Assembly: GCA_947044405.1 (NCBI GenBank)
Contig: CAMRHE010000018.1
Span: 1,984,001-2,048,000 of the forward strand
Direction: 5' to 3'
DNA: 64,000 nucleotides
DNA from: Leptodactylus fallax
Taxonomy: Eukaryota > Chordata > Amphibia > Anura > Leptodactylidae
In this document: piece after piece, positions 59,913-64,000 of the stretch
Numbering within the stretch: the first letter of the stretch is position 1
Layout of the letters: every line of letters begins with the position of its first letter
Position numbers and translations under genes: made by a program
The notes under the pieces: model-generated
Seen by the model: only the letters and a program-made list of their open reading frames with translations
The model's database searches: none
What the model was told of the DNA's origin: nothing

Positions 59913-61311
59913 CAGGGGTCGGCAACCACCGGCACGCGTTCCAAGAGTAGCACGCGAGGCTTATTTCCCTGGCTTATTTCCCTCACCAAGCAGCTTCGAT
60001 CGGACCAAACATGGCCAAAACGAAACTGCTATTATTATACTGTGGGGGTCTCTTCAGACCCTCGAGTATAATAAGCGGAGACTTGGGAGAAGTGATGAAA
60101 CATAAAAAACAATGATACTCACCCTGCTCCCTGCACTACGTGGCGGTTGTGCGATCTGCAGGCGCCTCTGACAGCTGTCAGGGCCTCAGAGGTCACGTCT
60201 GCGTCTGACGTCATTACGCTTAATGACGCGACGTGACCCCAGAGACTCAATCAGCGGTCGCTGACTACAGGCAGAAGCGCCGAAGAGAACAGAGAGGCTG
60301 CGGAGCATGGAAAAAGGTGAGTAGCATTGTTTTTTTTATGTTTGTCACCTCTCTTGGACTTATTATACTCTGGAGTCTGAAGAGAGCTATGGAACATAAT
60401 ACCGTGTGCAGGGACCGCTATGGGACCTAATACCGTGTGCAGGTACCGCTATGGGACCTAATGCCGTGTGCAGGGACCGCTATGGGACCTAATACCGTGT
60501 GCAGGGACCGCTATGAGACCTAATACCGTGTGCAGGGACCGCTATGAGACCTAATGCCGTGTGCAGGGACCGCTATGGGACCTAATGCCGTGTGCAGGGA
60601 CCGCTATGGGACCTAATGCCATGTGCAGGGACCGCTATGGGACCTAATACCGTGTGCAGGGGCCGCTATGGGACCTAATACCGTGTGCAGGGGCTGCTAT
60701 GGGACCTAATACCGTGTGCAGGGACCGCTGTGGGACCTAATACCGTGTGCTGGGGCCACTATGTGACATAATACCGTGTGCAGGGGCCGCTATGTGACAT
60801 AATACCGTGTGCAGGGACCGCTATGGGACATAATACCGTGTGCAGGGGCTGCTATGGGACATTATTCTGTATAATAATAAAACAGTGTGTTTTTGCACAG
60901 AAAACACAGGCATTTTTTTTTGTGCAAAAATGCACCATGTGAACACAGTTTTACATTGAAGTAAAAGTTCCAGTGGCCTAAGACTATATCTGCATCCAGA
61001 TACATAGTGTGTATTCACCATAAGGATGCTGCCATACGGTGTTCCTGGACACATACATTTACCGCTAATTGGGGGCTGCACATGGAATTTAATTGCTTCT
61101 AATCAGAAAGTACAGGAGAGTCCCAGGAAATAGCAGTAAACGCATGCGTCCTAAAGCATCTTGTGGCAGCACTTCTGTGTTATGGTTTGTGGTATATGAC
61201 TTTAGTTTAGGGGTCGTCAGACTTACAATTATTGACCGGCACTCCGAGTACCTCATCTTTGATTTTTTTATTAAAATCGGCACGCCGAACAAAAAAGGTT
61301 GCCTACCCCTG
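59913..61311. mobile_element. hAT-like element B (1399 bp) nested in the minisatellite
   Basis: Ends CAGGGGTCGGCAACC and GGTTGCCTACCCCTG are inverted. A perfect 8-bp duplication CTCTATTG lies at 59905-59912 and 61312-61319. No transposase. It contains the 31-bp minisatellite at 60395-60880. Confidence 0.9.
60395..60880 (-). repeat. 31-bp minisatellite inside hAT-B (about 15 copies)
   Basis: Unit ACCGTGTGCAGGGACCGCTA plus TGGGACCTAAT, 31 bp, about 15 copies with few changes. The complement is the unit at 9725-9985. Confidence 0.92.
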
Positions 61312-62000
61312 CTCTATTGTATATACTCACTTATACTTATTGTGTGTATACTCACGTATACTCTATTGTATACACTCACATGTACTTATTGTATGTATAC
61401 TCACGTATACTCTATTGTGTATACACTCTCATACTATATATGCTGTATTGTGTATATACTCTATACTCACAGATACTCTTTTGTATGTACTCACATGTAC
61501 TCTACTGTGTATATACTCACATATACTCTATTGTATATACTCACATACTCTACGGTATATACTCACATATACTCTGTTATTGTACATACTCTATTGTGTA
61601 TATACTCCCGTACTCTATTGTGTGTATTCTCATATATACTCTACGATATATACTCACATATGCTCTGTTGTGTATATGCTCACATGTACTCTATTGTGTA
61701 TGTACTCTATTGTGTATATACTCAGATGTACTCTGCGATATATACTGTACTCACATATACTCTATTGTGTATATGCTCTATTGTGTATATACTCACATAT
61801 ACTCTATGGTACATACTCACATGTTCTCTATTGTGTATGTACTCTACTGTGTATATACTCACATAATCTCTTGTGTATATACTTTATTGTGTATATACTC
61901 ACATATACTTTATTGTGAATATACTCATGTATACTCTATTGCGTATATACTCACATATACTCTATTGTGTATAGACTCACATATACTCTATAGTATAGTA

Positions 62001-62775
62001 TTCAAAGCATTGAAAAATCTAAGTCCTTTGTCACAAAAACCAGCTCCTTTATGGGACCTGCAGTGGTCATTAATGCGCTGATGGAATCTCCATTTGAGCC
62101 CCTTTTAGAAGCTACAATAAGCTTGCTAACCTTCAAAGTTTTCTTCTTGGTCGCCATAACATCTGTCAGGCTCTTAAGTGAATTACAGGCGCTCTCTTGC
62201 AAAGAGCCCTATCAGTGAGTCCTTGAAGACTGTCTTCTCGTGAGAACCTTGTCAGGGTTCCTTCCCAAGTTACTCTCGTTCAGGAATATCAGTCAGGAAT
62301 TGCCTTGCCAGTGCTTTTCCCTCAACCTCAGGGCAAGGAGTAACTAAAGTGGCACTCTGTACATGTTAAAAAAAAGCACTCATCTGTTTGCAGAGAACCA
62401 ACAGCTTCAGGAAAGTGGAAAATTTGTTCCTGCAACATTATGGCCCAAATAAGGGGCAAAAGGCAAGTAAAGCCACACTGGCAAGATGGATCAGGGCTGC
62501 AGTTGAAATGTGCTACCAACTGAGTGGTCTACAATCTCCTCTCAAAGTCAGAGCTCATTCCACTCTGTCCATGTCCACATCATGGGAAGAAGTGGGACAT
62601 ATTCCACTAGAACAAATTTGTAGGGCCGCAACCTGGTCCTCTTCATCCACATTTACCAAGCACTACAGACTCGATTCGCTAACAGCAGAGGGATCCTTAT
62701 TTGGCAAAAGAGAGCTTGAAGTGGCGGCCGTCATCCCGCCCTATTATCTCATTGCTTTTCAAGTCCTTTGTGTAG
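62001..62775 (+). pseudogene. DIRS-2 tyrosine recombinase remnant
   Basis: N-terminal part in shifted frames (PLLEATISLLTFKVFFLVAI near 62098, then SVRLLSELQALSCKEPY at 62163-62213), then one open stretch with GPNKGQKASKATLARWIRAA (62440-62500), KVRAHSTLSMSTSWEE (62543-62590) and ICRAATWSSSSTFTKHY (62620-62670). Closes at the ICR. Confidence 0.8.
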
Positions 62776-62854
62776 TTGTGCTGCCATAGGACCTCCAGGA
62801 AGAATTAAAAGTTACTCACCGAAATTTTTATTTCCTGGAGTCCGTAGGCAGCAC
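62776..62854. repeat. DIRS-2 internal complementary region
   Basis: TTGTGCTGCCATAGGACCTC is the complement of the left outer end (57672-57697). CGAAATTTTTATTTCCTGGA plus GTCCGTAGGCAGCAC is the complement of the right outer end (63026-63062). Confidence 0.82.
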
Positions 62855-63064
62855 AAGCTACCCTCCCTTTTAAATTTCTAATGCTTCTTAAAAATAGAAA
62901 GTGTCCTGCCTACTTCCTTGGCTTTATAGGATAGGTCCTTGTTAATTGATTGATTGTTTATTTGCTATGGCTAACTAACCTGTCTCTCTGGTTGTACCTA
63001 GGGAGCTAAAACCCTTGTGTAATTGTGCTGCCTACGGACTCCAGGAAATAAAAATTTCAGTGAG

Positions 63065-63310
63065 TTGCTGGACACGGAGAATGCCTGGAAATTCCTGGAG
63101 GCTACTATGCTTACCCGTATTCAAGCTCTTTATGACTCCCCACAAGTACAGGTCAATGGTGTTCCTTTCTCCCCGCTCACCATCCGCAATGGTACCCGAC
63201 AAGGTTGCCCTCTCTCCCTAATGTTGTACACCTTGGTCATGGAGCACCTCCTCGTGGCAATCCGCCTTAACCCAGATATACGGGGTCTCGCTGTCCAAGA
63301 TCTATCGTGG
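63065..63310 (+). pseudogene. L1 ORF2 reverse transcriptase core, after DIRS-2
   Basis: LLDTENAWKFLEATMLTRIQ, ALYDSPQVQVNGVPFSPLTI and RNGTRQGCPLSLMLYTLVME: the LDAEKAF and GTRQGCPLSP blocks of L1 RT. The piece between DQVGF (57671) and LDTENAW, about 30 residues, is missing, so DIRS-2 integration or a later event removed about 100 bp. Confidence 0.8.
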
Positions 63311-63741
63311 AGGGGTCTCTGAACCCTCTCCCTCTCTCTGCTCTACCTTGGCTCCATAAACTGCACTGGTTAGACAGCGCGTCTCAGTCTCATGTCTCTG
63401 TTCTTTTTTTACTCTGCCCCCCACACCCCAGCGGTTCCCCTGGTTTGGTGGCAGGTGGTTGCCCCCACCCCCCATCCCTCTATTTTTTTTATTTATTTAT
63501 TTTTTGAAATGTTGACTTTATAGTATTTAGCCTTTTGTTATGCTTATTTTGTTGAATTTTGAAACTGGACTCTGCGTCCCCTCATCCTCTTACTCTACCT
63601 CAACTTCCCTGTTGTTGTTTTTCCCCTGTATTCCACTGCATCCCTCCTATCCCTCCCATGCCTCCCCTCCTCCCATTTTCAACTGTGGTTTATGTTGTTT
63701 TATTGTAAAACGTTAATAAAAACTTTTAATGTAGAAAAATG
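63311..63741 (+). other. L1 3' UTR
   Basis: Pyrimidine-rich text ending GTAAAACGTTAATAAAAACT, the 3' terminus shared with 22772-23060 (minus). Most of ORF2 after the RT core is missing. Confidence 0.6.
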
Positions 63742-63816
63742 CTGTTAGCTTTATTCTCTGGATCGGTATGATCACAGTGATACCAAATTTATATAGTTTT
63801 TTATTTCATGTTTTAA
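63742..63816 (+). mobile_element. TTAA-type repeat, right part after L1
   Basis: GCTGTTAGCTTTATTCTCTG and GATCACAGTGATACCAAATT continue the repeat left at 49460. It ends at TTAA 63813-63816. Confidence 0.55.
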
Positions 63817-64000
63817 CCCCTTCCCGCGGTGACATTTTTTGATTTTCGTTTTTGACTCCCCCCCCCCCCCTTCCAAACCCAATAACTTTTTATTTTTCTA
63901 TTCTCAGAGCCATATGAGATCTTAATGTTTGCGGGACAATTTTTTTTTTTCATGATGCTACCATTTATTATTCTGTACAATGTACTGGAAATCTGGAAAA
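63817..64000 (+). mobile_element. Start of another TTAA-flanked element
   Basis: TTAA (63813-63816) then CCCCTTCCCGCGGTGACATT, the same style of terminus as 37800. Runs out of the window. Confidence 0.5.

Larger units (their letters stand above)
59836..61995. repeat. TATACTCACATATACTCTATTG minisatellite, split by hAT-B
   Basis: Irregular repeats of TATACTCACATATACTCTAT with TTGTGTA spacers, 59836-59912 and 61312-61995. It stands where DIRS RT-RNase H should be. The long frames over it (228-260 codons) are products of repetition, not genes. Confidence 0.9.
57672..63064 (+). mobile_element. DIRS retrotransposon DIRS-2, inserted in the L1 RT
   Basis: Left repeat 57672-57812 (GGCAGCACAATTACACAAGG, CTATCCTATAAAGCTAAGGA) is complementary to 62917-63050. 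ICR at 62776-62854. Contains a gag remnant, a minisatellite in place of the RT-RNase H region and the end of the recombinase. Two hAT-like elements are nested within. Different family from DIRS-1. Confidence 0.85.
49461..63741 (+). mobile_element. L1 (Tx1-like) LINE, split by two DIRS elements
   Basis: L1 pieces in order: 49461-49698 (leader and ORF1 start, MGKTYTK at 49540), 54776-57671 (ORF1, ORF2 endonuclease and RT start) and 63065-63741 (RT core and 3' UTR ending AAAACGTTAATAAAAACTTT). All in + orientation with one consistent gene order, so one original insertion. Confidence 0.75.

Noticed and set aside
60395..60880. CRISPR-like regular array
   Set aside because: Units are contiguous 31-bp tandem copies without unique spacers, in a vertebrate transposon.
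61093..62081. Three overlapping open frames of 228-260 codons (Tyr/Ile/Leu/Ser/His-rich)
   Set aside because: They lie over the TATACTCACATATACTCTAT minisatellite; the period keeps all three frames open. No protein-like composition.

Overview
The window is vertebrate genomic DNA, most probably from a frog or toad. It is AT-rich and full of homopolymer runs. It carries Tx1/L1-type LINEs, Penelope-like elements (PLEs), DIRS elements, Tc1/mariner transposons and TTAA-flanked elements in the combination typical of amphibian genomes. There is one single-copy host gene: SMARCA5 (SNF2H, the ISWI chromatin-remodelling ATPase), 24 coding exons on the + strand from 23706 to 48829. Almost everything else is transposon sequence, much of it nested. 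The organism call is an inference from gene content and repeat types; no species is claimed.

Layout. 1-2660: 3' two thirds of a decayed PLE (reverse transcriptase plus GIY-YIG). 2701-8379: an L1 split at a 16-bp target duplication by a second, nearly full-length PLE (3424-7932), then cut by a Tc1 fragment. 8800-19360: remnants, namely a 31-bp minisatellite, a Tc1 tail, a Ty3/gypsy fragment on the minus strand, MITEs, a short PLE copy with a perfect 26-bp inverted repeat and a 14-bp duplication (14114-14743), and a 667-bp insertion with a 14-bp duplication (17013-17679). 19398-22376: two Tc1/mariner elements of different subfamilies. 22397-23060: a hAT-like MITE and an L1 3' end. 23160-23705: the CpG-rich SMARCA5 promoter, with ZNF143-like, CCAAT, BANP-like and GC-box motifs.

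SMARCA5 has the expected order: AutoN, two RecA-like ATPase lobes, NegC, HAND-SANT-SLIDE and a basic tail. Every junction was placed by reading-frame continuity. Two things are unusual. Intron 9 must use a GC-AG donor. Exon 22 has seven A where the frame needs six, so the annotated frame breaks at the start of SLIDE. Introns hold T2-like MITEs, a 5'-truncated L1 with a 12-bp duplication, a 5.8-kb TTAA element in intron 18 (hairpin array, ~390-bp tandem repeats and an almost intact Tc1-like transposon) and a CR1/L2/Rex-like fragment in intron 23.

49.2-64 kb, downstream of the gene, is a stack of insertions. A TTAA-type repeat is split by an L1 (about 49461-63741). That L1 is split twice by DIRS elements (49699-54775 and 57672-63064), each with inverted terminal repeats and an internal complementary region. 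The second DIRS contains two hAT-like insertions, one of them inside a minisatellite with a perfect 8-bp duplication.

I found no wholly new gene system. The most informative signals are the hammerhead-like cores shared by several PLE 3' fragments, the DIRS end/ICR architecture, the hairpin array in intron 18, the three Tc1 subfamilies, and the two SMARCA5 anomalies.
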